A DNA stretch of 64,000 nucleotides from Nannocystis exedens (GTDB lineage Bacteria; Myxococcota_A; Polyangia; Nannocystales; Nannocystaceae): the NCBI RefSeq assembly GCF_002343915.1, contig NZ_NETK01000001.1, forward strand, positions 620,001 through 684,000, in the 5' to 3' direction. The notes below the pieces were generated by a model. The model saw only the letters and a program-made list of their open reading frames with translations. It was not told the origin of the DNA and did not search any database. The translations under genes were made by a program, and so were the position numbers. Shown here one piece after another: positions 10,747-22,913 of this stretch. Every line of letters starts with the position of its first letter. The first letter of the stretch is position 1.

Positions 10747-12340
10747 TCAGGTGAACGCCCACGCCAGGACCACCGCGACCAACAGGGCGGCGATCACCAG
10801 CCAGAAGCCGGTGTCGGTGCGCCGCGGCGCGGGCACCTCCGGCGGCCTCGACGTCAGCGACGAACCAGCGGTGAGCGAGGAGGCCGCCGCCTGTGCCTTG
10901 GGCTCAGCGACCGGCGGCGTCTTCGCCGGGACGATCGCGGGCGTCGACGCCGGCGTCGTCGGGGCCGGCACCGGGGCCACCGGCGCATCGATCTCACGCA
11001 CGTCGGAGCGGGCCGCCGTGGGGCTGGTGTCGCCGCCGCTCGGCTCGACGACGATGTCGGGCCGCGAGGGCGACGGCGAGCCGCGACGGACGATGCTGTC
11101 CTCGGTGAGGACGTGGACGCGCCGCAGGCCGCTGTTCGAGCGACCCGAGGGGTCTTGCGGGTTGGCGAAGCCGCCGGCGCTGACGGCCGCGAAGGTGCCC
11201 GAGGGGATCGAGCTCGAGCGCAGCGCCGACACGGTGTTGGGGCGGATCGAGCCCTCGCCGAACAGCAGATCTTCGAGGCCCATGACCGGCTGCTCGACCG
11301 GCGCCGAGGCGGTGACCTTCGGCGCCTCCCTGACCGTAAGGCCAGGTACCGAAGGACCTGTCGGAACGGACAGGGTCTCGAGGACAGGCGGCAGCGGAGC
11401 CGCGGGCGGCGGGGCCGGCGGCACGGCGATCGACGGCGTCGACACCTCGCCGGCCGGCTTCGAGGTCCGCGGCGGCGGCGGCGGCGAGGCCGGGGTGAGG
11501 TCGATGATCGGCTCGGGCGCGGCCTCGGCGGTGCCGGCGAGCGAGAGCGACTCGAGGCGCCGCACCAGCTCGGCGCCGCCTTGCGGGCGCGCGGCCGGAT
11601 CGCGGGCGAGGCTGGCGGCGATCAGCGCCCACAGCCCCGCTTGCAGCCCCGGCGGCTCGGCGGCGCGGAGGGCCTCGGCGCCGCGCAGGCCGGTGGCGAA
11701 CTCCATGAGCGCGACGCCCCACGCGTAGGTGTCGGAGGCCGGCGTGAACTCGCCGCCGGCGAGCAGCTCGGGGGCGAGGAGCGCCGGATCGACGCTGCTC
11801 CAGCGCCGCTCGAGCTCGGCGCGGGCGCACAGCGGGGCGAACCCGTGCTGGAACGCCGCCGGGCCGCGCGGGCCGACGAACACGGCCTCGCCCGCGAGCA
11901 TGCCGTGGACGCGGCCGCGGCCGTGCAACGCCGCCAGCGCGCGCGAGCTGCCGCGCGAGCCGCTGCAGCTCGTTGGCGAGGTCGGACGAGCGCGGGCCGT
12001 CGTCCATGTCGCGCAACGCGAACGCGCCCTGCAGCGGGTCGTAACAGACGACCACGCGCTCGCCGTCCTGGCCGACGAACACCTGGGGCACGAGCGCCGA
12101 GTCCTGCAGCTCGCCGAGCTCGCCGAGCTCGCGCACGAACGCGGCGCGGGCCTCGGGCGTGGGCAGCAGCGCAGCGTCGAGGACACAGGCCCGGGCGGGC
12201 TCGCCGGTCTGGGTGTCGAGGACCGCGAGCGTGGGGCCGAAGAGCTGCACGCCGGTGTTGGCCGGCTCCTCGCGCATGAGCTCGAAGCGGCCGCACAGCG
12301 TGGTGTGCTGTTCGAGCGAAGTTCCGGCGCTCAAATCCAT
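10747..12340 (-). pseudogene. Membrane-anchored serine/threonine pseudokinase-like protein, frameshifted
   Basis: The reading frame starts at ATG 12340 (MDLSAGTSLEQHTTLCGRFEL) and is broken near 11,945-11,955, inside a CGCGCGCG dinucleotide run. A net +2 (or -1) there would restore ELQRLARQLARALAALHGRG and a single product of about 531 residues ending in a C-terminal membrane helix (GFWLVIAALLVAVVLAWAF). The region resembles a protein-kinase C-lobe (HGRGRVHGMLAGEAV, LAPELLAGGEFTPASDTYAWGVALMEFATG), but the catalytic HRD aspartate is replaced (VHGML) and I see no convincing P-loop lysine, so it looks like a pseudokinase. Between kinase and helix is a Pro-rich linker containing a four-core 14-bp repeat (11,340-11,391). 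The break may be a real mutation or a sequencing indel. It follows dut by 15 nt on the same strand. Confidence 0.7.
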
Positions 12341-12355
12341 GAGACGCTCCCGCGG

Positions 12356-12808
12356 CTAGACCCCGGTGCTGCCGAAGCCACCATCACCACGCGCGGCCGC
12401 CGGCAGGTCCTGGACCTCGACGACCGCAGGGAAGACGACAGGGGCGACCACGAGCTGAGCGATTCGCTCGCCGTGCGCGACGACGAACGGCGCGGCCCCG
12501 AGGTTGACGAGGATGACCTTGAGCTCCCCACGATAGTCGGCGTCGATTGTACCTGGTGCGTTCACGATCGAGAGCCCATGCCGCAGGGCCAGCCCCGATC
12601 GCGGACGGACCTGACCCTCGTGTCCGCTGGGGATAGCGACGGCGACGCCCGTGGGAATTAAACGGCGTTCCCCGGGCGCCAGTTCGACGGGCCCGTCCGG
12701 CAGACAGGCCGCCAGGTCCATCCCGGCCGCCTCCGCGCTCATGCGGCGCGGCAGCTCGGCCTGGGGATGGACCTTGCGGACCAGCAGCGTCGGCTGGACG
12801 TGCGACAT
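12356..12808 (-). CDS. dut: Deoxyuridine 5'-triphosphate nucleotidohydrolase
   Basis: Hydrolyses dUTP to dUMP and pyrophosphate, keeping uracil out of DNA. 150 residues, normal for the homotrimeric family. Conserved motifs in order: [39 protein letters not shown] and the C-terminal Phe/Gly-rich [10 protein letters not shown] that closes over the active site. It starts four nucleotides after the pnp stop, so it is the distal gene of the translation/RNA-decay operon. Confidence 0.96.
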   Translation of the reverse strand: MSHVQPTLLVRKVHPQAELPRRMSAEAAGMDLAACLPDGPVELAPGERRLIPTGVAVAIPSGHEGQVRPRSGLALRHGLSIVNAPGTIDADYRGELKVILVNLGAAPFVVAHGERIAQLVVAPVVFPAVVEVQDLPAAARGDGGFGSTGV

Positions 12809-12812
12809 CCCC

Positions 12813-14918
12813 TCACCCTCGCAGGTTCTGCACCTCGGAGGGGTCGACCCCGAAGGCGGCGCGGCGGCTCAGGCGGATCTTGCCGGTGGGATCGACATTG
12901 ATCACCTTCACCACCACCTCGTCGCCCTCCTGGACCACGTCGGTCACGCGGTCGACGCGCTTGTCCTCGAGCTCCGAGATGTGGACGAGGCCGTCGGTGC
13001 CCGGGAGGATCTCGACGAACGCGCCGAAGTCGACGATCCGCTTGACCACCCCGTGGTAGGTCGCGCCCACCTCGGGCTCGGCGATGAGGCCCTCGATCAG
13101 GCGCTTGGCCCGCTCGATCTGGGCGATGTCGTTGCTGGCGATCGCCACTCGGCCCGAGTCCTCGATGTTGATGACGCAGCCGGTCTGCTCGATGATCGCG
13201 CGGATCGTCTTGCCGCCGGGGCCGATGACCTCGCGGATCTTGTCGACCTTGACCTGCATCGTGACGATGCGCGGCGCGTGCTTGCTGATGTCGGCGCGCG
13301 GCTCGGCCAGCACCTCGAGCATCTTGCCGAGGATGTGCAGCCGGCTCTCCCGCGCCTGCTCGAGCGCGGCCTCGAGGACTTGGCGGTTCAGGCCCTCGAT
13401 CTTGATGTCCATCTGCAGCGCGGTGATGCCGGTCTTGGTGCCGGTCACCTTGAAGTCCATGTCGCCGAGGTGATCCTCGTCGCCGAGGATGTCGGAGAGG
13501 ATGGCGATCTCGCTGCCCTCCTGCATCAGGCCCATGGCGACGCCGGCGACCGGCGCCTTGATCGGGACGCCCGCGTCCATCATCGCCAGGCAGCCGCCGC
13601 ACACCGCGGCCATCGACGACGAGCCGTTCGACTCGAGCGTCTCGCTGACGATGCGGATGGTGTACGGGAACTTCTCCTGCGCCGGCAGGACGTACTTCAG
13701 CGCCCGCTCGGCCAGCGCGCCGTGGCCGACCTCGCGCCGCGACTGGCCGCGGATCGGCTTGGCCTCGCCGGTGCAGAACGGGAGGAAGTTGTAGTGCAGC
13801 ATGAAGCTGCGGGTGACGTCGCCGCGGATGGTGTCGAGCCGCTGCGCGTCGCTCTCGGTGCCGAGGGTGACGGTCGCCAGCGCCTGCGTCTCGCCGCGCT
13901 GGAACAGCGCCGAGCCGTGCGGCCGCGGGAACGGGTGGGCCTCGATGTAGATCGGGCGCACGTCGCGGGTCCCGCGGCCGTCGAGCCGGCGGCCCTCCTT
14001 GATCACGCGGCTGCGCACGATTTTCTTCTCGAGCTTGCCGAGCGCCGCGAGCACCTCGGCGCCGCGCTCGGGGTGGCTGGCGGCGAAGCGCTCGATGACC
14101 TTCTTGTTGGCGGCCGCGATCGCGTCGCGGCGCTCGTGCTTGCCGGTGATCGAGAACGCGGCCCGCAGGTCCTCCTCGGCCGCCGCCATGACCTCGGCGC
14201 GGAACGCCTCGTCGACGGCCGGCTCGACGTGCGCGCGCTTGGCCTTGCCGGCGCGCTCGCGCAGGCGCTCCTGCGCGGCCAGCAGCGGCTGCGCGGCCTC
14301 GTGCGCGAACATGAGGGCGTCGATCATGTCCTTCTCGGGCACCTGATCGCCGCCGCCCTCGACCATCACGATCGCGTCCCGGCTGGCCGCGACGACCAGC
14401 AGGATGTCGGCGATCTTCATCTGATCCCACGAGGGGAACGCGACCAGCTTGCCCTGCACGCGGGCGACGCGGACGCCGGCGATCGGGCCGGCCCACGGCG
14501 CGTCGCTGAGGTGCAGCGCCGCCGAGGCGCCGGTGATCGCGAGGATGTCGGGCTCGTGGACCTTGTCGTGCGACAGGACGGTGGCGATCACCTGGGTGTC
14601 GCTGCGATAGCCCTTGGGGAACAGCGGCCGGATCGGCCGGTCGATGAAGCGCGAGGTCAACGTCTCCCACTCGGTGGGGCGACCCTCGCGCTTGAAATAA
14701 CCGCCGGGGATCTTGCCGGCGGCGGCCGGGTACTCGCGGTACTCGCAGGTGAGCGGGAGGAACGGCAGGTCCTTCGGCTCCTTGCTGCTGACCGCCGTGA
14801 CGAGCACGGCTGTCTCGCCGCAGCGCAGGACGACGGCGCTCGACTGCTTGGCGAGCTTACCGGTCTCGATGCTGATCTGGACCTCGCCCACGGCGCAGGT
14901 CTCGGTGATGACGTTCAT
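12813..14918 (-). CDS. pnp: Polyribonucleotide nucleotidyltransferase (PNPase)
   Basis: Phosphorolytic 3'-5' exoribonuclease of the degradosome. 701 residues, standard length: two RNase PH domains (first ends about 230; second contains [15 protein letters not shown] and [23 protein letters not shown] stretch with the active-site aspartates), then KH ([16 protein letters not shown]) and S1 ([28 protein letters not shown]) domains. Start ATG 14918 ([13 protein letters not shown]) is chosen over an upstream in-frame start because it begins at the conserved N-terminus. It follows rpsO, with a strong hairpin terminator/attenuator between them. Confidence 0.96.
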   Translation of the reverse strand: MNVITETCAVGEVQISIETGKLAKQSSAVVLRCGETAVLVTAVSSKEPKDLPFLPLTCEYREYPAAAGKIPGGYFKREGRPTEWETLTSRFIDRPIRPLFPKGYRSDTQVIATVLSHDKVHEPDILAITGASAALHLSDAPWAGPIAGVRVARVQGKLVAFPSWDQMKIADILLVVAASRDAIVMVEGGGDQVPEKDMIDALMFAHEAAQPLLAAQERLRERAGKAKRAHVEPAVDEAFRAEVMAAAEEDLRAAFSITGKHERRDAIAAANKKVIERFAASHPERGAEVLAALGKLEKKIVRSRVIKEGRRLDGRGTRDVRPIYIEAHPFPRPHGSALFQRGETQALATVTLGTESDAQRLDTIRGDVTRSFMLHYNFLPFCTGEAKPIRGQSRREVGHGALAERALKYVLPAQEKFPYTIRIVSETLESNGSSSMAAVCGGCLAMMDAGVPIKAPVAGVAMGLMQEGSEIAILSDILGDEDHLGDMDFKVTGTKTGITALQMDIKIEGLNRQVLEAALEQARESRLHILGKMLEVLAEPRADISKHAPRIVTMQVKVDKIREVIGPGGKTIRAIIEQTGCVINIEDSGRVAIASNDIAQIERAKRLIEGLIAEPEVGATYHGVVKRIVDFGAFVEILPGTDGLVHISELEDKRVDRVTDVVQEGDEVVVKVINVDPTGKIRLSRRAAFGVDPSEVQNLRG

Positions 14919-15053
14919 TGGGGGAAACTTTCCGCCGTGGATGCGAAACTTGGGGTCCTGCCCATTGGGCGTCGGACACGACGCGCCCGCGCCGACATGC
15001 CGGCGCGTTCCCACGGCCGATCAGCGCGGCTGACCTGCGCGGGCGCCAGAGGC

Positions 15054-15087
15054 TCCAAAAGCGAAAAGGGGGACGAGTCCCCCTTCT
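15054..15087 (-). terminator. Intrinsic terminator/attenuator between rpsO and pnp
   Basis: On the minus strand, a perfect inverted repeat AAGGGGGAC/GTCCCCCTT (15,066-15,085) is followed by a T-rich tract TTTTCGCTTTT. It sits just after the rpsO stop, where many bacteria have a terminator and RNase processing site that splits rpsO from pnp. Confidence 0.8.
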
Positions 15088-15097
15088 GCTCTCAGCC

Positions 15098-15367
15098 TTA
15101 CTTGCGGATGTTGAGCGCCCCGATCAGGGTCCGGTAGCGGTCGACGCTGCGGTTGCGCAGGTAGTCGAGGAGGCGACGGCGTTGACCGACGAGCTTCAGC
15201 AGACCCCGGCGCGAGTGGAAGTCCTTGGCGTGGCCGCGGAAGTGCTCGGTGAGGTAGTTGATCCGCGACGTGAGGAGGGCGATCTGCACCTCCGGGGACG
15301 CGGTGTCGTTCGGGTGGGTCTGGAACTTGCTGACGATCTCGGCCGTGCGATCAGGAGAGAGAGACAT
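15098..15367 (-). CDS. rpsO: 30S ribosomal protein S15
   Basis: Primary 16S rRNA-binding protein of the small-subunit platform. 89 residues, exactly the family length, with [38 protein letters not shown] and [13 protein letters not shown] used ATG 15367; an ORF extension upstream has no family match. Lies between truB and pnp as in most bacteria. Confidence 0.97.
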   Translation of the reverse strand: MSLSPDRTAEIVSKFQTHPNDTASPEVQIALLTSRINYLTEHFRGHAKDFHSRRGLLKLVGQRRRLLDYLRNRSVDRYRTLIGALNIRK

Positions 15368-15501
15368 TTCGGATTCTCGGTGCGGGCGGCCCGTGCCCCC
15401 GCAGAAGGTGGTGTGCTTTTTTGTGTAGGCGGAAAATCCAGGCAAATCCCCGGCGTGTCAAGGCCGCTCGCGCACGGGTCGACGCTTTTCCGTCGGCCCG
15501 G

Positions 15502-16524
15502 TCACGAGTCCGCCTCGGCGGCGGGCGCCGCGACGTGAAGGACCTTCTCGGGTCGCCACTCGGCCCCATCCAGCCGGACGACGACCAGCGCGTCCGGAAA
15601 CCATAGCGCCTGCCTCGCCGCGGCCTCGTGACCCTCGGCCAGCGTCGGCGCGACGGCCGGCAAGGCGTCCCCCCCGACCACCCGGCCGTGCAGGAGCCCG
15701 GCCAGCGCGTCGGATTCGGCCCCGGCGACGCGGCGCACCGGGAACGGCAAGACCTCGCCCGGAGGGCGCAGCGCCGCCTCGAGCCGCGCCCGCATGGCCT
15801 CGCGCGGGCCGGCTTCGGCGAGCCCGAGGCGGAACTTGGGCGGCGCGCCGGCCCGATCCGGCAACCGCGCGGAGACGAGCACCGGCACCGCGGCGGCGAG
15901 ATCGAGGCCCCCGCAGGCCAGGCGGCGCAGCCCGGCGAGGTGCGCCGGCAGGCCGACGCGACGACCGAGCTCTTCGGCGAGGCTGCGAATATAGGTGCCC
16001 TTGCTCACGGCACACGTGGCGTCGATCGCGTCGTCACCGACCTCGATCTCGGTGACCGACCGCAGCTCCATCGGCCGCGGTGGCAGCGCCAGGACCTCAC
16101 CGCGCCGGGCCAGGGCGTGGGCCGGTCGACCCTCGAGCTTGACCGCCGAGTAGGCGGGCGGCGGCAGCTCGAGCGCGCCGCACATGTCCTTCAGGACATT
16201 CACGGCGGCGCGCACCTGCGTCGGCGTGACGGGGGCCTCGGCGATCGTCTCGCCCGCGCGGTCGGCCGTGGTGGTCGCGCGACCGAGGCCGAAGCGCGCG
16301 CGGTAGACCTTGTCGACTGCGCTGAGGTACGGCACGAGCCGCGTCGCCGCGCCGACGCACACGACCAAAAGGCCCGAGGCGAGCGGGTCGAGGGTGCCGC
16401 AGTGGCCGACCCCCTGCTCGTTCAGGACCCAGCGGACGAAACCGACCACGTCGTGCGAGGTCGGCCCCTCCGGCTTGTCGACGAGCAGGACGCCGCAGCG
16501 CTCAGTCGCCGTCGCCCTCGCCAC
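15502..16524 (-). CDS. truB: tRNA pseudouridine-55 synthase
   Basis: Makes psi55 in the T-loop of tRNAs. 340 residues. Catalytic aspartate lies in GHCGTLDPLASGLL; the N-terminal LLVDKPEGPTSHDVV and the PPPAYSAVKLEGRPAHALAR block are typical. GTG start 16524 overlaps the rbfA end by 23 nt. The C-terminal ~100 residues are more variable and Pro/Arg-rich than usual. Confidence 0.95.
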   Translation of the reverse strand: MARATATERCGVLLVDKPEGPTSHDVVGFVRWVLNEQGVGHCGTLDPLASGLLVVCVGAATRLVPYLSAVDKVYRARFGLGRATTTADRAGETIAEAPVTPTQVRAAVNVLKDMCGALELPPPAYSAVKLEGRPAHALARRGEVLALPPRPMELRSVTEIEVGDDAIDATCAVSKGTYIRSLAEELGRRVGLPAHLAGLRRLACGGLDLAAAVPVLVSARLPDRAGAPPKFRLGLAEAGPREAMRARLEAALRPPGEVLPFPVRRVAGAESDALAGLLHGRVVGGDALPAVAPTLAEGHEAAARQALWFPDALVVVRLDGAEWRPEKVLHVAAPAAEADS

Positions 16525-16915
16525 CCTCGTCCTCGTCGTCCTGTTCGGACTTGGGCGCGGCCGGGGGCGTTGCGATCTCGGACAGGATCGTCTCGATCCG
16601 CAGGCCGCGCTGGATGCTCTCGTCGAACTCGAACCGCAGCTCGGGGATCCGTCGCAGCTGGACCCGCCCCTGCAGCTCGCGCCGCACGGCGCCGGCCGCC
16701 GACCGCAGCCCCGCCAGCACCGTGGCGCGGTCGCGGTCGGGCGACAGCAGGTCGACGAACACGCGGGCCAGCGTCAGTTCGGTGTCGACCTTGACGCCGG
16801 TGACGCTGAAATTGACGCCCTGCAGCCGCGGGTCGTTGATCGATCCGAACAGGAGCGCGTCGGCGATCCCGCGGCGCAGGGTCTCCTCGACCCGTTGCAT
16901 CCGGTTACTCGCCAT
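16502..16915 (-). CDS. rbfA: 30S ribosome-binding factor RbfA
   Basis: Late 16S rRNA maturation factor. 137 residues: KH-like fold with VEETLRRGIADALLFGSINDPRL, VTGVKVDTELTLARVFVDLL and RIPELRFEFDESIQRGLRIETIL. The C-terminus has an acidic tail (DDEDEGGEGDGD). It sits between infB and truB and overlaps truB. Confidence 0.95.
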   Translation of the reverse strand: MASNRMQRVEETLRRGIADALLFGSINDPRLQGVNFSVTGVKVDTELTLARVFVDLLSPDRDRATVLAGLRSAAGAVRRELQGRVQLRRIPELRFEFDESIQRGLRIETILSEIATPPAAPKSEQDDEDEGGEGDGD

Positions 16916-16942
16916 ACGCGCTCCCCTGCCCTCTCCGTCGCC

Positions 16943-19900
16943 TCACAGCGTCGGCGCGATCGTCTCGATCTCGAACGCCTGCAGGATGTCGCCCGGCTCC
17001 ACCTCGGGGAACGAGTCGATCACGATGCCGCACTCGAAGCCCTCGCGGACCTCCTTCACGTCCTCCTTGATGACGCGAAGGCTCGAGATCCTCCCCTTGT
17101 GGATGACCGTGCCGCCACGGACCACGCGGACGTGGCTCGTGCGCTGGATGAGGCCCCGCATGACGCGGCAACCGGCGACCACACCCACCTTCGGGATCGG
17201 GAACAGCGCCCGCACCTCGGCCTCGCCCTGATCGCGCTCGCGGTACTCGGGCTCGAGCAGGCCGACCATCAGCTCACGCGTCTTGTCGAGCGCGTTGTAG
17301 ATGACGTTGAAGGTGTGGACCGGCACCTTCTCGGCGTCGGCGATCTGACCGGCCTTGCCGACCGGCTTGGTGTTGAAGCCGATGATCACGGCCTCGCCGG
17401 CGGACGCGGTCTTGACGTCGGTCTGGGTGATGGCACCGACGCCGGACGAGATGACCTCGACCTTGACCTTGTCGGTCGACAGCTCGAGCAACGCCTGCTT
17501 GAGCGCCTCGGCCGAGCCCTGCACGTCGGCCCGGAGGACGATCTTGAGGGTCGGCGTCTTCTTGCGCTGGATGAAGTCGGCGATGCTGGGACCCGAGCGC
17601 GCGCTCTCCTTGCGGCGCCGGACCTCGCGGCGGTGGGTGACGAGCTGGCGGGCGGCCTTCTCGCTCTCGACCACGTTGAAGCGGTCGCCGGCCGACGGCA
17701 CGCCGTCGAGGCCGAGGACCTCGACCGGAGTCGAGGGTCCCACGTCTTCGAGCGCACGGCCGCGGTCGTCGAGCATGCCGCGGACCTTGCCGCTGAACTC
17801 GTTGGCGACCACGATGTCGCCCTTGCGCAGCGTGCCGGCCTCGACGAGCACGGTGGCGATCGGGCCGCGGCCCTTGTCGACGCGCGCCTCGAGCACGACG
17901 CCGATCGCCCGGCCCTCGGTGGTGGCCCGGAGATCGAGGATCTCCGACTGGATGGCCAGCATCTCGAGCAGGTGGTCGATGCCCTTGCCGGTCTTCGCCG
18001 ACACCTCGCAGATGATGGTGTCGCCGCCGTACTCCTCGCCGACCAGGCTGTGCTCCATCAGCATCTGCTTGACGCGGCCGGGGTTGGCGTCGGGCTTGTC
18101 GATCTTGTTGAGCGCCACCACCAGCGGGACGTTGGCCTCCCGCGCGTGCTTGATGGCCTCGACCGTGGTCGGCATGATGCCGTCGTCGGCCGCGACGACC
18201 AGCACGACGACGTCGGTGACCTGCGCCCCGCGGGCGCGCATCGCCGAGAACGCCTCGTGACCGGGCGTGTCGAGGAACACCACGTCGCCCTTGGCCGTGC
18301 TGACCTTGTAGGCGCCGATGTGCTGGGTGATGCCGCCGGCCTCGCCCTCGGCGACCGTGGCCTTGCGGATCCGGTCGAGGAGCGACGTCTTGCCGTGGTC
18401 GACGTGGCCCATGATCGTGACCACGGGCGCGCGCGCGTCGCCGGCCCCTTCCTCGGTGCCCTCGTCGAAGTACTGGTCCTCCTGGAAGGCGACGTTCTCG
18501 ACGGTGTAGCCGTACTCGGCCGCCACCAGCTCCGCCGTCTCGGCGTCGATCGAGCTGTTGATGGTGACGCCGCGCAGGCCCATGCCCCACAGCGTCTTCA
18601 GCAGCATCGTCGCCTTCTTGCCCATCTGGTGCGCGAGGTCGGCGACCGGGATCGCCTCGTCGACGCGGATGCGCTTCTTCGACTCCGACATCTCCTGCGT
18701 GGAGGGTCGGGCTCCGGGCGCGCCGGGGCGGCCGCGGACGTTGCGGATCATCGTCTTGCGCTTGCGGCCCTGCTGCTGCGCCCGCTCCTCGCGCTCCTTG
18801 CGGATCGTGGCGCGGCCGCGCTGCTGGCTGTCGCTGGCGTCGGTGATGATCACCTGCTGCGGCCGCGGGCGGTTGGCGAGCTGGACGAAGCCGAGGATCT
18901 TCGGCTCGGCGCGCTGCGGGGCGGCGCCGACGATGACGCCCGACTCGTCGCGGACGACGCGGCGGTTGGCCGCGTCGGACTCGAGCGAGGCCTGCGGCTG
19001 CTGCGCCTGCTGCTGCGGAGGCTGCTGCTGGGCCTGCGGGGCCGCGGGGGCCGCCGGACGGCCGGACGGACCCGCGCCGGGGCGATCGCCCGGACGGCCG
19101 GTGACCGGCGCCGGCTGCACAACCTGGCCGCGCGGGCCGGTCTGGCCGAGCTGCGGGCCGCTGCCCAGCGGCCGCGTGCCGGTCTGGGTCGGCGCGCCAG
19201 GCTTGCCGGGACCGGGGCGGGTCTGCACGCCCGGACGCAGCGGCGTGCCGACCGGGCCGACCTGGCCCTGCGGCGGCGTGCCGCGCGGACCGTCGGGCCC
19301 GCGGCGGTGCGGCTCGTTGCGCAGCGGCTCGCCGCGCGATTCCGCCCGGGGGCTGTCCTCCATGCGCGAAGCGACGCCGCCCGGCAGGCGCTTGGTGCCC
19401 GGCGGGAGCTGGATCCGCGTGCCGACCTCGGGCGCGGGCGCCCGCGGGGCTTGCGGCTGCGGCCGCGACGGCTCGGGCCGGCGGACCTCCGGACGCGACT
19501 CGACCGGCCGCGTCACCGGCGGCTGAGCCGGGCGCTGCACCGGGGCCTGCGGCTGCGGCTGCGCCCCCGGACGCTGGGCCGGCTGGGCCGGCTGCGACTG
19601 CACCGGCGGGACCGGGGCGGGCGGCGTCGGGGGCTGCGGGGCGGCCACGGGCGGCGGCGCGGTCACGACCGGCTCGGCCGGGCGTGCCGGCTCGGCCGGG
19701 CGCGCCGGCTCGACCGGCTCGCTGCGGACCGGCTCGGCCACCACGGGCTCGCTCGGCGGAGCGACCGGGCGCGGCGGGGCCGGCGGAGCCGGGGGCTCGG
19801 CCTGCACCGACGGCTGGACCGGCGGCGGCACGGGCTGGCTCGGACGCGCCTCGACCGGCTCGCTCGGCCGCTCGCGCACCTCGATCGGCTCGGCGACGGC

Positions 19901-20395
19901 CCGGACCTCGCGCTGCGGCTCACGGGGCTGCGTCACCGCAGGCGTGGACCACGGGGTCTCCGGCGGGCGCGACGGCTCGCTCGGACGCACCACCGGCGCG
20001 CTCGGCCGCACCACCGGCTGCCCGGCGGTCGGCGGCGGCACGGGACGGCGGATCACCGGCGCGGGCTGCTGCTGCTGCGGCTGCTGCACGGAGGCCGGCC
20101 GCACGGTCGGCGGCGCGGGACGAGCCGCCACCTCGGGCTGCTCCTCTTCCTCCGGCCGCGGGCCACGCCCGGGACGACGGATGACCGCAGCCGGACCGCT
20201 GGCGCGCGGGTCGTTGCGCTCGGGTTCGCGGCGGCCGCCGCCTTGAATGTGGCGACGGACGAGCTCGGCCTGGTCGTCGTCGAGCGTGCTCATCACGCCC
20301 TTGATCTCGACCCCGAGGCCGCGGATCAGGTTCTCCATCACCTTGTTGTCCTTGCCCAGCTCTTTGGCGAGCTCGTAGACGCGAATCTTGGCCAT
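16943..20395 (-). CDS. infB: Translation initiation factor IF-2, long N-terminal form
   Basis: GTPase that delivers initiator tRNA to the 30S subunit. 1150 residues. N-terminal IF2N domain ([28 protein letters not shown]), then roughly 500 residues (about 55-565) of Pro/Gln/Arg/Glu low-complexity sequence, a second N-domain ([20 protein letters not shown]), the GTPase domain with GHVDHGKT near residue 662, [15 protein letters not shown] and [10 protein letters not shown], then domains II-IV. The core is ordinary; the length is unusual and reflects the linker. It is 3 nt downstream of the rnpM gene. Confidence 0.96.
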   Translation of the reverse strand: MAKIRVYELAKELGKDNKVMENLIRGLGVEIKGVMSTLDDDQAELVRRHIQGGGRREPERNDPRASGPAAVIRRPGRGPRPEEEEQPEVAARPAPPTVRPASVQQPQQQQPAPVIRRPVPPPTAGQPVVRPSAPVVRPSEPSRPPETPWSTPAVTQPREPQREVRAVAEPIEVRERPSEPVEARPSQPVPPPVQPSVQAEPPAPPAPPRPVAPPSEPVVAEPVRSEPVEPARPAEPARPAEPVVTAPPPVAAPQPPTPPAPVPPVQSQPAQPAQRPGAQPQPQAPVQRPAQPPVTRPVESRPEVRRPEPSRPQPQAPRAPAPEVGTRIQLPPGTKRLPGGVASRMEDSPRAESRGEPLRNEPHRRGPDGPRGTPPQGQVGPVGTPLRPGVQTRPGPGKPGAPTQTGTRPLGSGPQLGQTGPRGQVVQPAPVTGRPGDRPGAGPSGRPAAPAAPQAQQQPPQQQAQQPQASLESDAANRRVVRDESGVIVGAAPQRAEPKILGFVQLANRPRPQQVIITDASDSQQRGRATIRKEREERAQQQGRKRKTMIRNVRGRPGAPGARPSTQEMSESKKRIRVDEAIPVADLAHQMGKKATMLLKTLWGMGLRGVTINSSIDAETAELVAAEYGYTVENVAFQEDQYFDEGTEEGAGDARAPVVTIMGHVDHGKTSLLDRIRKATVAEGEAGGITQHIGAYKVSTAKGDVVFLDTPGHEAFSAMRARGAQVTDVVVLVVAADDGIMPTTVEAIKHAREANVPLVVALNKIDKPDANPGRVKQMLMEHSLVGEEYGGDTIICEVSAKTGKGIDHLLEMLAIQSEILDLRATTEGRAIGVVLEARVDKGRGPIATVLVEAGTLRKGDIVVANEFSGKVRGMLDDRGRALEDVGPSTPVEVLGLDGVPSAGDRFNVVESEKAARQLVTHRREVRRRKESARSGPSIADFIQRKKTPTLKIVLRADVQGSAEALKQALLELSTDKVKVEVISSGVGAITQTDVKTASAGEAVIIGFNTKPVGKAGQIADAEKVPVHTFNVIYNALDKTRELMVGLLEPEYRERDQGEAEVRALFPIPKVGVVAGCRVMRGLIQRTSHVRVVRGGTVIHKGRISSLRVIKEDVKEVREGFECGIVIDSFPEVEPGDILQAFEIETIAPTL

Positions 20396-20398
20396 AAC

Positions 20399-20812
20399 TC
20401 AGGAAACCCTCCCCACCGCGGCGCGCATGGCGGTCGCCACGGCAGCGAGACGTTGGACGCGCGCCGCAGCGGCGGTACCGCCGCTGCGGTTCAGGAGATC
20501 GATCTTGCCCGCGAGCGCCTCTTCGTGCGCGCGCCACAACGCGGCGGGGTCTACCGCCGGCGTCTTGCGGGCGAACGCGCGGGCGAAGCCGCCGCGGCGG
20601 GCGGCGCGCTCGAGACAGGCGCGCGCCGGGCACACGTAGGCCGAGCGCCCGCTGGCCGAAAGGCCATGGCGCTTCGAACATGTCCGGACGTACTCGTCCG
20701 GAACGACCAGCACCTGCTCGCCGTCGTCGGCGAGCAGGATCCTCGTCCGCAGGAGCTCGGCCTGGGGACGGACGGCGCGGCAGCCCACGCAAGTGCGCAT
20801 CGGCGCGTGCAT
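20399..20812 (-). CDS. rnpM: RNase P modulator RnpM (YlxR/DUF448) with a repeat-encoded insertion
   Basis: Small RNA-binding protein of the nusA-infB operon (YlxR family, reported to modulate RNase P). About 137 residues. [17 protein letters not shown] and [16 protein letters not shown] match the family. Between them the normal short hinge is expanded by about 14 residues ([14 protein letters not shown]), exactly where a four-core array of the 14-bp repeat lies (20,652-20,694). I chose ATG 20812, preceded by GGAGG with 11 nt spacing, rather than the GTG at 20824 that overlaps the nusA stop. Confidence 0.88.
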   Translation of the reverse strand: MHAPMRTCVGCRAVRPQAELLRTRILLADDGEQVLVVPDEYVRTCSKRHGLSASGRSAYVCPARACLERAARRGGFARAFARKTPAVDPAALWRAHEEALAGKIDLLNRSGGTAAAARVQRLAAVATAMRAAVGRVS

Positions 20813-20813
20813 G

Positions 20814-22226
<1,413 letters not shown>

Positions 22227-22247
22227 AGACCGATGACCTCTGCTGTC

Positions 22248-22913
22248 CTAGCCGTGCCCCCCCGTACTCGGGGGCGAGTACACGAGGTTGGCCCGCCGGA
22301 TGTCGGCGAGCGAGATCTTGTAGATGGTATCACTGTCGAGCGACCGCAAGAGCACCGTGCCGCGGCGATCGTCGGCAGGATCGGCGGCGTCGACCTCGGT
22401 GCCGACGATCCGCCCGTGAAAGGTCCGCTGCTCGGCGCTGCCCTGGCCCGGCAGCGGGTGGAACGTGCGGACCACGGCGCGCCCGCCGACGAAGCGGGCG
22501 AAGTGACTGAGGCGCACCAGCGGCCGGTCGACGCCGGGCGAGCTGACCTCGAGCGTGTACGGCTGCGACAGCAACGCGGTCAGCTCCGGCGTCTCGGGGT
22601 CGGCCTCGGCGGCGTCGAGCGCGTTGCTCAGGACCCCGCTCATGCGCGAGCAGTCGTCGAGCGAGACGCCGTTGGGATGGTCGAGGTACACGCGCGCCAC
22701 TCGGCCGCCGCGACCGCCGGCCCACTCGATGAGCACGACCTCGAAGCCCATCGCCCGCGCCACCGGCTCGACCGCCGCCTCGAGCAGGCGCACCGCCCCC
22801 TCGTGCCCCTCGTGCGCGTCGTGTTCGGCTTCGGCGCCGGCGACGTCGTCGACCGCCGCGGGCTGCGGCGGGTGCTTCGGGCTCTTGTTGTGTGTCGGGC
22901 GCCTCGTGGCCAT
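22248..22913 (-). CDS. rimP: Ribosome maturation factor RimP
   Basis: Needed for 30S assembly (S12 incorporation). 221 residues, longer than usual because of a ~35-residue His/Pro-rich N-terminus and two linker expansions. Core motifs: AVEPVARAMGFEVVLIEW, RVYLDHPNGVSLDDCSRMSGVLSNALDA and YTLEVSSPGVDRPL. First gene of the rimP-nusA-rnpM-infB operon. Confidence 0.93.
   Translation of the reverse strand: MATRRPTHNKSPKHPPQPAAVDDVAGAEAEHDAHEGHEGAVRLLEAAVEPVARAMGFEVVLIEWAGGRGGRVARVYLDHPNGVSLDDCSRMSGVLSNALDAAEADPETPELTALLSQPYTLEVSSPGVDRPLVRLSHFARFVGGRAVVRTFHPLPGQGSAEQRTFHGRIVGTEVDAADPADDRRGTVLLRSLDSDTIYKISLADIRRANLVYSPPSTGGHG

Noticed and set aside
16180..16205. Pair of repeat cores inside truB (CACATGTCC, GGACATTC)
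   Set aside because: The encoded region aligns without any insertion relative to TruB proteins, so this may be chance or a very old core; it is not counted as an insertion.
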